Source: Cenarchaeum symbiont of Oopsacas minuta
GTDB lineage: Archaea; Thermoproteota; Nitrososphaeria; Nitrososphaerales; Nitrosopumilaceae
Direction: 5' to 3'
NCBI GenBank assembly: GCA_029948415.1
Contig: JAJIZT010000001.1
Span: 521,429 to 585,428, forward strand
DNA: 64,000 bases
The stretch's first letter is position 1, and each line of letters starts with the position of its first letter. Under the pieces are notes generated by a model. That model was not told the origin of the DNA. It saw only the letters and a program-made list of their open reading frames with translations, and ran no database searches. Made by a program: the position numbers and the translations under genes. Positions 16,472-25,114 of this stretch are shown piece after piece.

Positions 16472-17767
16472 TTAGAGCTTTGTTCTATAATAATCCCATT
16501 TTTCTGGGTCAAATTTTACTATAAACTCTGCATCTTCCAAATTTCTAATACGCATATTGATAACATCTCGGTGTGCAAAGCTAGTCAAATATGTATAATT
16601 TTTTGAATGTGCTTGCATGGTAAACATATGTCTCATCTCACTACCACCATGCATGCCCCAGTATCCCATCTTGATAGCAAAGGATTCTAGAAAAACGGTG
16701 TTGTTTTTTCCATAATTTTCATCTTTTCTCATTGGTTCTATATTGTACATCTCTAGCGGTCCGCCTTTTGCGTATCCTATGATCTCACCATCAGCATCAT
16801 CGTGACGTAGCGTAGTTAATATGGTATCTTTATCCACAAGGGTTTCTTTAAAGTGTTCTCTGTTTACCTGTAAAGGTCCTGGAAGTTCATTGTATATAGT
16901 CTCTAGATTGTTTATAAAGTCCGCATCTGAACGTAAGTGTGGTTTTTCTATTATAGGAACTAGTTTCAGATCGCCATCTAGATACTTTGCCATGGTGTTT
17001 ATCTCCATTTGACGTAATTTCATAAATGAAATAATGTTATCCATCAGATTATCCCGCATGAGTTTTGGCATTTGCCGTACAATACGGTTGAACATTACCG
17101 TTTCGTTATTCATCATTCTCTCAAAATATTCAACTGTTCTGCGAACTATGTTTGCTGGATGCCAACCTAGTGCATGTGAATTTTTCTTTGCCATCTCCAT
17201 ACCTTTTGTAAAACCACCTAGTGAATAACCTGAAATTCTGTCAACTATGGATAAAAACAATCCTTTTTCAAGCAGATCATTTTTATCATCTTCTTTGGAT
17301 ATGCGCGCGTCTATGATGCGCATACTCGATTCCATTATTTTTCCTTCCCATGGATATGCAGTTCGTAGTATGAGTGCTTCTATTATGTCAGAAGAAAGGC
17401 CTGTACGACTAATAAAATTTTGTAATGTTGCATCATTTGATATGAATTTTGTAACTTTTTGTTCATGTGGTTTATCGTTATCTTTTTGTGGTTCAAAATC
17501 GTGTAATAGTGCAGCCACGTAAAGATATTTCATATCCTCAAAAGTCATCTTTGAGTCAGTTGAAGATGCAAGCATTGAAACGTATGTGACTTCTAACTCG
17601 TGCATGACATTATGATATCCATAATATTTTATTCCAAGACCTTGCTTCTCAAAAAGTTCTACCACATAATCCAACATCTTAAGATATGGATCATTTGGCA
17701 TATCATATTTTTGAATCATATCTACTATACTATTACGTAACTCTTTGGGAGTTGATGGTAATTCCAA
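16472..17767 (-). CDS. HD-domain phosphohydrolase fused to GNAT-like domain
   Basis: A 431-residue protein. The N-terminal half is an HD domain, with His52 and His56 in YHNVMHELEV and the metal-binding His89-Asp90 pair in LLHDF. The C-terminal ~150 residues resemble a GNAT acetyltransferase fold: EIIGYAKGGPLE, then FLESFAIKMGYWGMHGG and a final strand-helix region. HD proteins hydrolyse phosphate esters of nucleotides and GNAT proteins transfer acyl groups. A joint substrate is not obvious. The gene ends one base after the Nramp-like stop, on the opposite strand. Confidence 0.7.
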   Translation of the reverse strand: MELPSTPKELRNSIVDMIQKYDMPNDPYLKMLDYVVELFEKQGLGIKYYGYHNVMHELEVTYVSMLASSTDSKMTFEDMKYLYVAALLHDFEPQKDNDKPHEQKVTKFISNDATLQNFISRTGLSSDIIEALILRTAYPWEGKIMESSMRIIDARISKEDDKNDLLEKGLFLSIVDRISGYSLGGFTKGMEMAKKNSHALGWHPANIVRRTVEYFERMMNNETVMFNRIVRQMPKLMRDNLMDNIISFMKLRQMEINTMAKYLDGDLKLVPIIEKPHLRSDADFINNLETIYNELPGPLQVNREHFKETLVDKDTILTTLRHDDADGEIIGYAKGGPLEMYNIEPMRKDENYGKNNTVFLESFAIKMGYWGMHGGSEMRHMFTMQAHSKNYTYLTSFAHRDVINMRIRNLEDAEFIVKFDPEKWDYYRTKL

Positions 17768-17808
17768 TATGCCTGACTATCACTAACCGCTTTAAAACTG
17801 ATACGGCG

Positions 17809-18471
17809 TTACCAGTTTGGTTCGCTTGTCATGATGGGTGTATTATTTTTTATATCAAAGCCCATAATTTCCAAAGTCTTTATTGCATGTGAATTTCGTT
17901 CAAATATTTTTTTTGCTAGTTCTTTTCTCTTGCCTATTTTTATATTTTGACCCACTTTGTACTTGCCTCGTATTTGTTTAGGAATCACTTTTATGACTGT
18001 CACGTATGATAATACGTCATCTGTGTCTAAAATTTTTTCATATCTTCCTTCGGGCTGATATTTTTCCATAAGTCCATTTAATGCTCGTGTCATTTCTTTC
18101 AAATCCGTTACCACAGATGCATTGCCTTTTATGATTACGCTCACATACAAAGTGTCTGCAAATGAGGCATCTTTTGGATCTTCAAAATACGACGGTAGAA
18201 ACTCCAATTCTCGATCTACCTCGAAACCTACTTTGGAATTTCTTGCAATATTATCCAACTTTTCACCCCGTATGTGTGAGTGCATATAGACACAACTATC
18301 AATATAGACAAAATTCATTGGTATAATCTGTGGAAATCCATTATCATCTATGGATGCAATCCTTCCTGTGTGCTCTTCATGAAGAAATTTTGCAATTTTT
18401 TGTGGCGATTTTATCTCTAGTTTACCGCCAAGCTTCATGACATATCTGCTCAGATTCTGTATAAAATTCAT
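17809..18471 (-). CDS. Pyridoxamine 5'-phosphate oxidase-like flavin-binding protein
   Basis: A 220-residue protein with a split beta-barrel core. The segment IASIDDNGFPQIIPMNFVYID and the following MHSHIRGEKLDNIARN match the FMN/F420-binding PPOX (Nim-like) family. Members reduce small molecules or bind flavin or haem. The C-terminal ~60 residues (Lys-rich, GKYKVGQNIKIGKR) are typical of the archaeal subgroup. ATG 18438 (MKLGGKLEIKSP) is an alternative start. Cytosolic; substrate unknown. Confidence 0.75.
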   Translation of the reverse strand: MNFIQNLSRYVMKLGGKLEIKSPQKIAKFLHEEHTGRIASIDDNGFPQIIPMNFVYIDSCVYMHSHIRGEKLDNIARNSKVGFEVDRELEFLPSYFEDPKDASFADTLYVSVIIKGNASVVTDLKEMTRALNGLMEKYQPEGRYEKILDTDDVLSYVTVIKVIPKQIRGKYKVGQNIKIGKRKELAKKIFERNSHAIKTLEIMGFDIKNNTPIMTSEPNW

Positions 18472-18521
18472 TTGTTAATATTTACAGTTAAACACATATC
18501 CAATATGGATTACTTTCATGT

Positions 18522-18839
18522 ATGAAATTAAAAGACATACTTGCTCAATTGAACGAGAACGTTACAGCATCTGCACGCATAGGCGACTGTGAATTTGATC
18601 TTTACTCTATCCACATATGGTGTGGTAAGAATAAGAAATGGCGTTTAAGCGGAACAGTAAAGTCAAAATCTGTGCTAGATCTTGTGGGAAAATCAATGCT
18701 TGGCCCAAATAAAGATCCAGCTGATGTTGTGATAACTATTACTGTAAAAGAAATTAAAGAAATATTGCATGCAAACCTAACTTCAAGCATGGAAACTAAT
18801 TCAAAGACGGAAATTACATTTACGTTACTTGAATGTTAG
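18522..18839 (+). CDS. Conserved hypothetical protein, 105 aa
   Basis: A soluble 105-residue protein with alternating strand-like segments (CEFDLYSIHIWCGKNKKW, ADVVITITVKEI). It has no membrane segment or recognised motif. Divergent from the PPOX-like gene and overlapping the convergent J-domain gene by four bases, a tight packing typical of real genes here. Confidence 0.55.
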   Translation: MKLKDILAQLNENVTASARIGDCEFDLYSIHIWCGKNKKWRLSGTVKSKSVLDLVGKSMLGPNKDPADVVITITVKEIKEILHANLTSSMETNSKTEITFTLLEC

Positions 18840-19372
18840 ATGTTGTCAAGATATTGATCATATTCTTTACGCAGTGATTTATCTGAGAGTACTTCGTATG
18901 CACGGTTTATCATTATCATATGATCTGAATTATCTTCATTATTTTTATCTGGATGAGATTTTTTTGCAAGTTCACGGTATTTTGATTTTATCTCGTTTTT
19001 TGTGGCATTTTTCTTTACACCTAGTATCTCATAATATTCATATTCTGGAGATTTCCCATTCACAAATTCTCTCTGTCCATCTTCTCTCCAACCCCATTCA
19101 TCACCCCATTTGGAATGATATTTTTCGTAATCTCGATTCTTTTGAGAATCAAATTCATTAGCATCGTATCTACTCTTTCTGCGTAATATGACGTCGCGTG
19201 AAATGTAAATAGACAAGATTGTTATGGCAGCTATAAATGATCCAAAGATAATGTGCAAATCTTGAGTTTGTAACTCGAATTCTTCATTCTCTTGCGCATA
19301 TACATGAGGTATTGTGAACAAAAATATGCTTACATTGATTACCAACGCTATGTGGTATTCCTTTGCATTCAT
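18836..19372 (-). CDS. Membrane-anchored J-domain (DnaJ-like) protein
   Basis: A 178-residue protein. A signal-peptide-like segment covers residues 6-26, a second hydrophobic helix ~38-58, then a basic stretch RDVILRRK. The C-terminal J domain (~111-178) carries the Hsp70-stimulating His-Pro-Asp at 140-142. The topology suggests a J domain held on the inner face of the cytoplasmic membrane to recruit DnaK there. It lacks the Gly/Phe and zinc domains of full DnaJ. Confidence 0.85.
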   Translation of the reverse strand: MNAKEYHIALVINVSIFLFTIPHVYAQENEEFELQTQDLHIIFGSFIAAITILSIYISRDVILRRKSRYDANEFDSQKNRDYEKYHSKWGDEWGWREDGQREFVNGKSPEYEYYEILGVKKNATKNEIKSKYRELAKKSHPDKNNEDNSDHMIMINRAYEVLSDKSLRKEYDQYLDNI

Positions 19373-19456
19373 ATTACATATTGATATAATAAACCAAGTT
19401 TTAAACCATGTATATACTGCGGTTATCTTTAAAACCCTCCATTATCATTCAATACT

Positions 19457-19681
19457 ATGGTTTCTAATACTCTCTATTCTCAAGGTATGAAACTTTTAGA
19501 AGAGAGGAAATTTGCAGACGCACTTTCATATTTTGATCAAGCATTAATCATACACCCTCGCGATCCTGACTTGTTGAATGGAAAAGGTGCCTCATTGCGA
19601 AGTTTGGGCAGATACGACGAAGCGTTGGAATGTTTCAATATGTCTTTACAAATTGATCCTAGAGACAAAAATGCGTCATGA
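19457..19681 (+). CDS. Short TPR protein, 74 aa
   Basis: Two consecutive tetratricopeptide units fill the protein: FADALSYFDQALIIHPRD and a second starting around LNGKGASLRSLGRYDEAL. It is short for a TPR scaffold and stops after the second helix pair. It lies 52 bases before another TPR gene in a different frame. The two may be remnants of one longer gene or separate small genes; the ATG at 19734 with its own upstream region favours separate genes. Confidence 0.7.
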   Translation: MVSNTLYSQGMKLLEERKFADALSYFDQALIIHPRDPDLLNGKGASLRSLGRYDEALECFNMSLQIDPRDKNAS

Positions 19682-19733
19682 CATTACATGCAGGTCAACC
19701 GATAGGCTAATTTGTATCATATACGTATAACAT

Positions 19734-20237
19734 ATGTTGCGAAACGATACAAAGTTGGACAAATTGGTCAACAAAGCAGTAGATCTTGCAGAAGATGAAT
19801 TATTTGAAGAGTCACTAAGCATGTATGATAAAGCACTAAAAATGTCCAAAGGAAATACAAAGATTTTGGCAGATAAAGCTCTAACGCTTGTTGCTGCAAA
19901 TAGAGAAAAAGAGGCATTGCCATTATATGAAATTGCGATTAAATCTGATCCAGAAAACCCTGACATTCTTACAAATATGGGTGCTACATTTCATTCTCTT
20001 GAAAGATATGATGATGCATTGAGAATGTACAAGCGTGCAATTAATGTATGTCCAAATCATGCTCTAGCTTTGGCATATTCTGGCTGCACATATGCTGAAA
20101 TGGGACATGATGCTGATGCGTTGGATTCATTAGAAGCGGCTGTACGGATAGATGGGAATTTTACCAAACTATTAGAAGATATATGTGAGACACTAGACGA
20201 ATATATGATTCCACACACACTTACTAAAAAACGGTAA
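19734..20237 (+). CDS. TPR repeat protein, 167 aa
   Basis: Four or so tetratricopeptide units are visible: FEESLSMYDKALKMSK, KEALPLYEIAIKSDPEN, YDDALRMYKRAINVCPNH and DADALDSLEAAVRID. TPR arrays mediate protein-protein contacts. No catalytic or membrane part is present. Its end overlaps the small C2H2 gene on the other strand by 14 bases. Confidence 0.8.
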   Translation: MLRNDTKLDKLVNKAVDLAEDELFEESLSMYDKALKMSKGNTKILADKALTLVAANREKEALPLYEIAIKSDPENPDILTNMGATFHSLERYDDALRMYKRAINVCPNHALALAYSGCTYAEMGHDADALDSLEAAVRIDGNFTKLLEDICETLDEYMIPHTLTKKR

Positions 20238-20388
20238 CGTCTCCAGGTGCTGGACTGTGTTCTTGTACAGAGTCTGATGCTGTACTATGTTCTTTTTTTT
20301 GATGTTCACGAAGTTTTCCAATATTCTCAAAATCCATCGAGCACATGTAACATTTTGGCCTATCTTCGTTTATCAGCGGCATAACCAT
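20224..20388 (-). CDS. Small C2H2 zinc-finger protein, 54 aa
   Basis: A 54-residue frame from ATG 20388 (ATG 20382 is also possible). It holds one C2H2 finger, Cys-x2-Cys-x12-His-x4-His (CYMCSMDFEN...REHQKKEH), then a Ser/Glu-rich tail. The exact finger spacing equals that in the proteins at 1587 and 35743, which supports it as real despite its length. Confidence 0.75.
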   Translation of the reverse strand: MVMPLINEDRPKCYMCSMDFENIGKLREHQKKEHSTASDSVQEHSPAPGDVTVF

Positions 20389-20434
20389 ACCGTATTGTGT
20401 TTATAGTGGTAAATAATCCTTGGCAAGTATTGTT

Positions 20435-21756
20435 GTATGAGGTCACGTCCCTGCCTATAATTATCAAGAAAGTTCTAACCATATGTGCCCAAGAGATCAA
20501 AGAATTCAGATGGTTATTTAAATGACAAATCCAAAAGAAAGCCTCAAAATGCAAACAAAAACACTAGGGCTGTTGGGAGCAAGTCCATGTTTGTTGGAGT
20601 TGACGCGCATAAGAAATTTCTCCAGATAGCAATGGTTGACAACAAAGGCATTAAACGTGCGAGTTGAAAACCGACATGCAGACATTAGAAAACTTTTCCA
20701 AACAAGTATACCAAAGATTGTGATGGAATCATCGTCTGTTTGGCATGGATTATTTCGATACATGACAGACAGACTGGATCTTGATGTTGTTCTCTCAGAC
20801 AAAAGCTATTACAGCATCCACTAAAAAAACAGACAAGGTTGATGCACAAATCCTAGCAGACTTGTTGCGTGGAGGATATATTAACAAATGTTATGTGCCA
20901 AACAAAAAGACAGTTGAGCAAAGGCAACTGGTCCGGTACAGACACAAGCTAGTTCAAGCAAGAACATCTATGATACATGGAATATTACTCCAAAAAGGAA
21001 TAAAGATTCCTGGACGTACATTTTCCGACAAATATGTCGCAAGCCTCAAGGCCATAAAGGATAAACGGCTTTCTTGCATCTATTCATCTTTACGATCAGA
21101 AAATAACAGATGCCAACATGATGATCTACAAGAGTGCACGCACAAGCATAGATACTAAAGACGATTCCTGGAATTGCTGATTTTACAGCTTTGACGATTG
21201 CATCAGAGATTGACAGTATTGAAAGATTTTCAGATCCTGAAAAACTCAAATCATATGCAGGACTTGTTCCATCAATCTGCTGACGTGGTGCATCATGGCC
21301 ACATAACGAAAAGAGGTAGTAGAATGTTACGATGGGTTTTAGTAGAATCAATCCATTCTCACGTGTTGCATGCACCAAAACTGATATTTTACAAAAGACT
21401 TGCAAAAAAGAGAGGCAATTCCAAAGCCGTCGTTGCAGCGGCAGCAAAGATGCTAAAAGTCATTTACTGGTTGCTAAAAGATGGGAGAGATTTTGAACAA
21501 AATTATAGTTAGATGTACAACCGCGAGTAAATATATGGAGATAATGCTCCGATGTTCTAGTTGCGGCAAGCTCTAACAAGTGGACGAAGATGGTTGTGGG
21601 AATAATGTCCCGAATAGATGTATGCCTCTCTCCATTTAATGAGAAAACCACACATAGCGAACGCTATACAATAATACGCAAAAAAGCACGGAATACTTGA
21701 AAATAATGCACATAGATGTATTTACGTACAAAAATACAGAGTAGCTGATCTCGTAC
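20435..21756 (+). mobile_element. Degraded IS110-type element bounded by MITE-type ends
   Basis: The left boundary starts GTATGAGGTCACGTCCCTGC and the right one ends GAGTAGCTGATCTCGTAC. These are the same termini as the 81-bp MITE at 12618, but here they enclose a broken IS110-family transposase. The flanking 8 bases (GTATTGTT and TATGTTAA) do not match, so no target duplication survives. IS110 elements do not normally carry such inverted repeats, so either the IS110 inserted into a MITE copy or the ends were captured. About 200 non-coding bases lie between the transposase end and the right terminus. Confidence 0.75.
20485..21512 (+). pseudogene. IS110-family transposase (disrupted)
   Basis: Pieces in different frames reconstruct an IS110 transposase. 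GVDAHKKFLQIAMVD and later KTDKVDAQILADLLRGGYI carry the DEDD catalytic Asp residues, and the IVMESSSVW segment carries the Glu. The C-terminal IS116/IS110/IS902 region (IASEIDSIERF, SYAGLVPSI, ITKRGSRMLRW) is spread over further frames. At least three frame breaks (near 20667, 20800 and 21110-21160) make it inactive. Confidence 0.85.
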
Positions 21757-21794
21757 TATGTTAATTATATATTTGCACATATGAAAAACAATCC

Positions 21795-22892
21795 ATGCTA
21801 GAACATCTCATAAACACATCGCCTACATTGGAAAAAGCACTAGCTGGAGAAAAACTCACACTTAAAGATGGATTGTATCTATTTGAAGAAGAAAATGAGC
21901 ATGTTCTAGGTGCTACAGCTGACATTATGCGCAAACGTAGTGTGGGCGATAGAGTTACGTTTGTTGCATCTTATTACATGAACTATACCAATGTATGTGC
22001 GGCAAGCTGCCAAATGTGTGCATTTTATCGCAAAGGTTCTGAAAGTGATGCGTATACGCTCACACCAGATCAGATGGAAATTCGAATAGACCAGGCAGAA
22101 CGTATGGGTGCCACCGAAGTGCATATTGTTGGAGGATTTCATCCAAAACTTGGACTTGATTATTATGAAAGTATGATGCGTGTGATAAAAAAATCGCATC
22201 CTTCGATGAACATAAAGGCATTTACAGCAGCGGAAATATTTTATCTCTCAAAACTTACCAAAAACTCTATCAAAGAGATCCTTTCAAGACTAAAAGATGC
22301 TGGACTAGATTCGTTACCGGGTGGAGGTGCAGAGATATTTGATGATGCAGTGCGAAAGAATATAGTCCGTGGCAAATGTACGGGGCAAGAATGGCTTGAC
22401 ACAATAGAAATTGCGCACAACATGGGAATACGATCGAATGCTACAATGTTGTATGGACATGTAGAAAAACCAGAACATATTGTAGATCATCTGTTGCGCA
22501 TACGTAAACTGCAAGAGAAAACAAATGGATTTATCACATTCATACCACTAAAATTCAGTTTGGATAACACGGAACTTGAAAAAACGAACAATGTAGTAGA
22601 AGAATGCTCTTCAATATATGATCTAAAAGTTATGGCATTATCGCGTATACTTCTTGCCGGCTCACTAGACAACATTTCAGTATATTGGGTGGCATATGGA
22701 AAAAAGCTTGCACAAGTGGCACTATGCAATGGAGGAAATGATCTTGTAGGGACTGCATTTTATGAAGAGATATACAAAGCCGCAGGAAAACCTACAGATT
22801 CATCAATTAAAGATTTATCTCATATTGCATCTGAAATTGGACGAATTCCAGAACAACGTAATACATTTTTTGAAACAATTAGAAAATTCTAA
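21795..22892 (+). CDS. mqnE: Aminofutalosine synthase (MqnE-like radical SAM)
   Basis: A 365-residue radical SAM enzyme with Cys68-x3-Cys72-x2-Cys75 (VCAASCQMC) for the 4Fe-4S cluster. Downstream, GGGAEIF, IRSNATMLYGH and HIVDHLLRIRKLQ are closer to MqnE than to MqnC or CofH. MqnE joins carboxyvinyloxybenzoate to SAM to make aminofutalosine in the futalosine route to menaquinone. A mqnD gene lies 0.35 kb downstream on the other strand, supporting the pathway. MqnC remains an alternative. Confidence 0.8.
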   Translation: MLEHLINTSPTLEKALAGEKLTLKDGLYLFEEENEHVLGATADIMRKRSVGDRVTFVASYYMNYTNVCAASCQMCAFYRKGSESDAYTLTPDQMEIRIDQAERMGATEVHIVGGFHPKLGLDYYESMMRVIKKSHPSMNIKAFTAAEIFYLSKLTKNSIKEILSRLKDAGLDSLPGGGAEIFDDAVRKNIVRGKCTGQEWLDTIEIAHNMGIRSNATMLYGHVEKPEHIVDHLLRIRKLQEKTNGFITFIPLKFSLDNTELEKTNNVVEECSSIYDLKVMALSRILLAGSLDNISVYWVAYGKKLAQVALCNGGNDLVGTAFYEEIYKAAGKPTDSSIKDLSHIASEIGRIPEQRNTFFETIRKF

Positions 22893-22905
22893 AATATACT
22901 AATTC

Positions 22906-23190
22906 CTAGACATCTTTTTTATCGGATTTATCTTTGGATTTGATAGAACGTTTAGATATTTTGGTACCAAGACTAAGAAGTAAAAGCAACATGCCAATAC
23001 CGAGCAAAATTGCAACCAAATTTCCGATATCTTTACTGATCATCTGATTAAACAACAGTTCATCTATCTCATCATTGGTCATACCATGCATGCCCACAGG
23101 TGCAGTAGAATCTAGATACATCGAGAGATATATGCCGACTATAATCATGATCGCCCCTCCTATAGCTAACTTTGCATCTATTCGTATCAT
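22906..23190 (-). CDS. Small two-helix membrane protein
   Basis: A 94-residue protein with two hydrophobic helices (~8-26 and ~57-75), a short acidic loop containing NDEIDELLFNQM between them, and a Lys/Ser/Asp-rich tail. I recognise no family. It lies between mqnE and mqnD, 44 bases downstream of mqnD on the same strand, so it may be co-transcribed with mqnD. Confidence 0.6.
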   Translation of the reverse strand: MIRIDAKLAIGGAIMIIVGIYLSMYLDSTAPVGMHGMTNDEIDELLFNQMISKDIGNLVAILLGIGMLLLLLSLGTKISKRSIKSKDKSDKKDV

Positions 23191-23234
23191 ACAATATGAA
23201 AAATGTAATAGGATTTATTTTATTGTGTTGTAAA

Positions 23235-24050
23235 TTATATGATCTTTGGATCGTATTTTGGGACTATTCCACTTGACATCTTGAACAATTTTTTTATAGA
23301 TTCTTCACCTTTTACCCCCATGTTTACTGTTACAGAATTCACATACATTTTGACAAATTTGGATATTAGCTCTCTTGATTTGCCTCGCGAGTACTGCATG
23401 GCATATTCTAGTGCATCTTCTTCATGATTTAGTGCATATTGTATAGATTCTTGTAGATATGAATCAAAACGACGTATGGTATTAACGCCGATACTCTCAC
23501 GCATGACGTTTATCCCAAGCGGCACAGGAAGACCTCTAGTCATCTTGTCCCACCAAGAACCAACATCCACAATCTTTTTGATCCCTTCGCTATCATATGA
23601 GATCTGTGTCTCGTGTATGATAAGTCCTGCATCAACAACACCTGCTGCAACAGCTGATGGTATGTCACTAAAATTCATCTCCTTGTATTCAAACTCACCT
23701 ATCATGAGGCGCAAGAGTAGGTATGCGGAAGTCATCTTTCCTGGTATTGCAATCTTGAGTTCCTTTAGCAAATCAATGCTAACATCCTTTCTAGCTGTTA
23801 CGATAGGTCCATACCCAATACCAAAACTACCTCCACTACGCAGCATTACATATTCGGGCATATATGCACATGCGTGAACAGATACTGCTGTTACATCAAG
23901 CTCATTGTCTATGGCACGTTTGTTCAGATCTTCAATATCTCCGATAATGTGTTTTACTTGAAAATCTGGCGACGGAATTTTACCTTCTAACATTCCATAA
24001 AACATGAACGCATCGTCAGAATCTGGCGTATGTCCGACGGTTATCTCCAT
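23235..24050 (-). CDS. mqnD: 1,4-dihydroxy-6-naphthoate synthase (MqnD)
   Basis: A 271-residue protein of the MqnA/MqnD family. It opens with TVGHTPDSDDAFMFYGML, like the MqnD start, has VSVHACAYM and GSFGIGYGPIV in the ligand pocket, and IIHETQISY with the conserved His. MqnD converts cyclic dehypoxanthinylfutalosine to 1,4-dihydroxy-6-naphthoate in menaquinone synthesis. No signal peptide, so it is cytosolic. MqnA is the alternative, but the start motif and length favour MqnD. Confidence 0.85.
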   Translation of the reverse strand: MEITVGHTPDSDDAFMFYGMLEGKIPSPDFQVKHIIGDIEDLNKRAIDNELDVTAVSVHACAYMPEYVMLRSGGSFGIGYGPIVTARKDVSIDLLKELKIAIPGKMTSAYLLLRLMIGEFEYKEMNFSDIPSAVAAGVVDAGLIIHETQISYDSEGIKKIVDVGSWWDKMTRGLPVPLGINVMRESIGVNTIRRFDSYLQESIQYALNHEEDALEYAMQYSRGKSRELISKFVKMYVNSVTVNMGVKGEESIKKLFKMSSGIVPKYDPKII

Positions 24051-24105
24051 GCATGATCTTTTTCATATGAATATAAAAACTACGATAGGTTTTTTGCAAA
24101 ATGCT

Positions 24106-25041
24106 ATGTATGGGATACAATTTTGGTATCCCATGACGGGAACAATATCTGCTATGGAAAAAGATATCTTTTCACAACCAAGTTCTCTGTTGAAATTCAT
24201 TCCTCAAAAAAAGATGAGTATTGCTGCACAAAATAAGATGATATTTTGTGGCAGTGGGGATTCCTTTGCAACATGTATGCTTGCTGAAGCACATTCAGGA
24301 ATAAAAGCAAAGGCAATTGATCCACTTGATTTGATAAAATACCCTAAAATTATATCTGATAAAAATCTGTACATTGTATCAATATCTGGAAGAACTGTAT
24401 CAAATATACGGGCTTCGCATTTTGCAAAAACCACAGTAGCGATAACATCTAATCCAAAGAGTAGACTAGCAAAATCATGTCTCAAAACAATACATCTACA
24501 GTTTCCAAATTCTGATAGAATTACAGCTGGAACTTCAAGCTTTCTTGAAAGTGCTCTTACATGTATCTCGCTTGTCAGAAAAGTTGGAATACAACATACT
24601 CGAAATATTTTTGAATCTGCACATCAAAGTGCAAAATTGGTAAAACGAAATAATAGAGTATTTTTTTTGGGAAATTTGTATACATATCCTCTTGCAATGT
24701 ATGCTGCAGCAAAAACATACGAGATAACTGGATCAAATGCATATTACGAACGTTTAGAACAGTTTTCACACATGGAATTATTTTCGGCCAAACGTGGAGA
24801 CACGGCAGTTATACTAGAAGAGAAAAACCAACACAACAAAAAACTTTCATCTGAATTAGAATCAATTGGACTTGTAGTTGAGCATCCTCCAATACCAAAA
24901 GAAGCGATAGCGCAATTTCTATTTTGTACGTTTTATGCCCAAATTGTACCGTTATTGGAAGCAAAAAGATGTGGACAAAACGATTGTCATTTTGTCAAAT
25001 CTGCAAAACTTCGAAACGTAAGTGACAAAATGATCTACTAG
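24106..25041 (+). CDS. SIS-domain sugar-phosphate isomerase-like protein
   Basis: From ATG 24106 the protein has 311 residues. A TATA-like AATATAAAAAC sits about 30 bases upstream. Longer upstream in-frame starts would run back into mqnD. Residues ~50-150 form a SIS fold: IFCGSGDSFATCMLAEA, IVSISGRTVSN, and a second half with GTSSFLESAL. A second SIS-like region includes FFLGNLYTYPLAMYAA and ERLEQFSHMELF. SIS domains bind phosphosugars; glucosamine-6-phosphate or phosphohexose isomerisation is possible. No glutaminase domain is fused. Confidence 0.75.
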   Translation: MYGIQFWYPMTGTISAMEKDIFSQPSSLLKFIPQKKMSIAAQNKMIFCGSGDSFATCMLAEAHSGIKAKAIDPLDLIKYPKIISDKNLYIVSISGRTVSNIRASHFAKTTVAITSNPKSRLAKSCLKTIHLQFPNSDRITAGTSSFLESALTCISLVRKVGIQHTRNIFESAHQSAKLVKRNNRVFFLGNLYTYPLAMYAAAKTYEITGSNAYYERLEQFSHMELFSAKRGDTAVILEEKNQHNKKLSSELESIGLVVEHPPIPKEAIAQFLFCTFYAQIVPLLEAKRCGQNDCHFVKSAKLRNVSDKMIY

Positions 25042-25084
25042 ACATAATTTCATAAAAATACCGTATACAACAAATCCGGCAAGG

Positions 25085-25091
25085 TTTAATA
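25085..25091 (+). promoter_or_regulatory. TATA box of the EF-2 gene
   Basis: TTTAATA preceded by AAGG lies 24-30 bases before GTG 25115. This implies a leaderless transcript and supports the GTG start over the out-of-frame ATG that overlaps it. Confidence 0.6.
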
Positions 25092-25114
25092 CCTAATCAG
25101 AAGAGCTTGTTGAT

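Noticed and set aside
19457-20237. One TPR gene broken by a frameshift
   Set aside because: The second frame has its own ATG after a 52-base gap with AT-rich sequence and no TPR-like coding continuation between them; kept as two genes.
21513-21718. Small zinc-ribbon gene inside the IS110 right end
   Set aside because: The Cys-x2-Cys frame stops after 13 codons, and the following frame carries only two more Cys; too weak to call.
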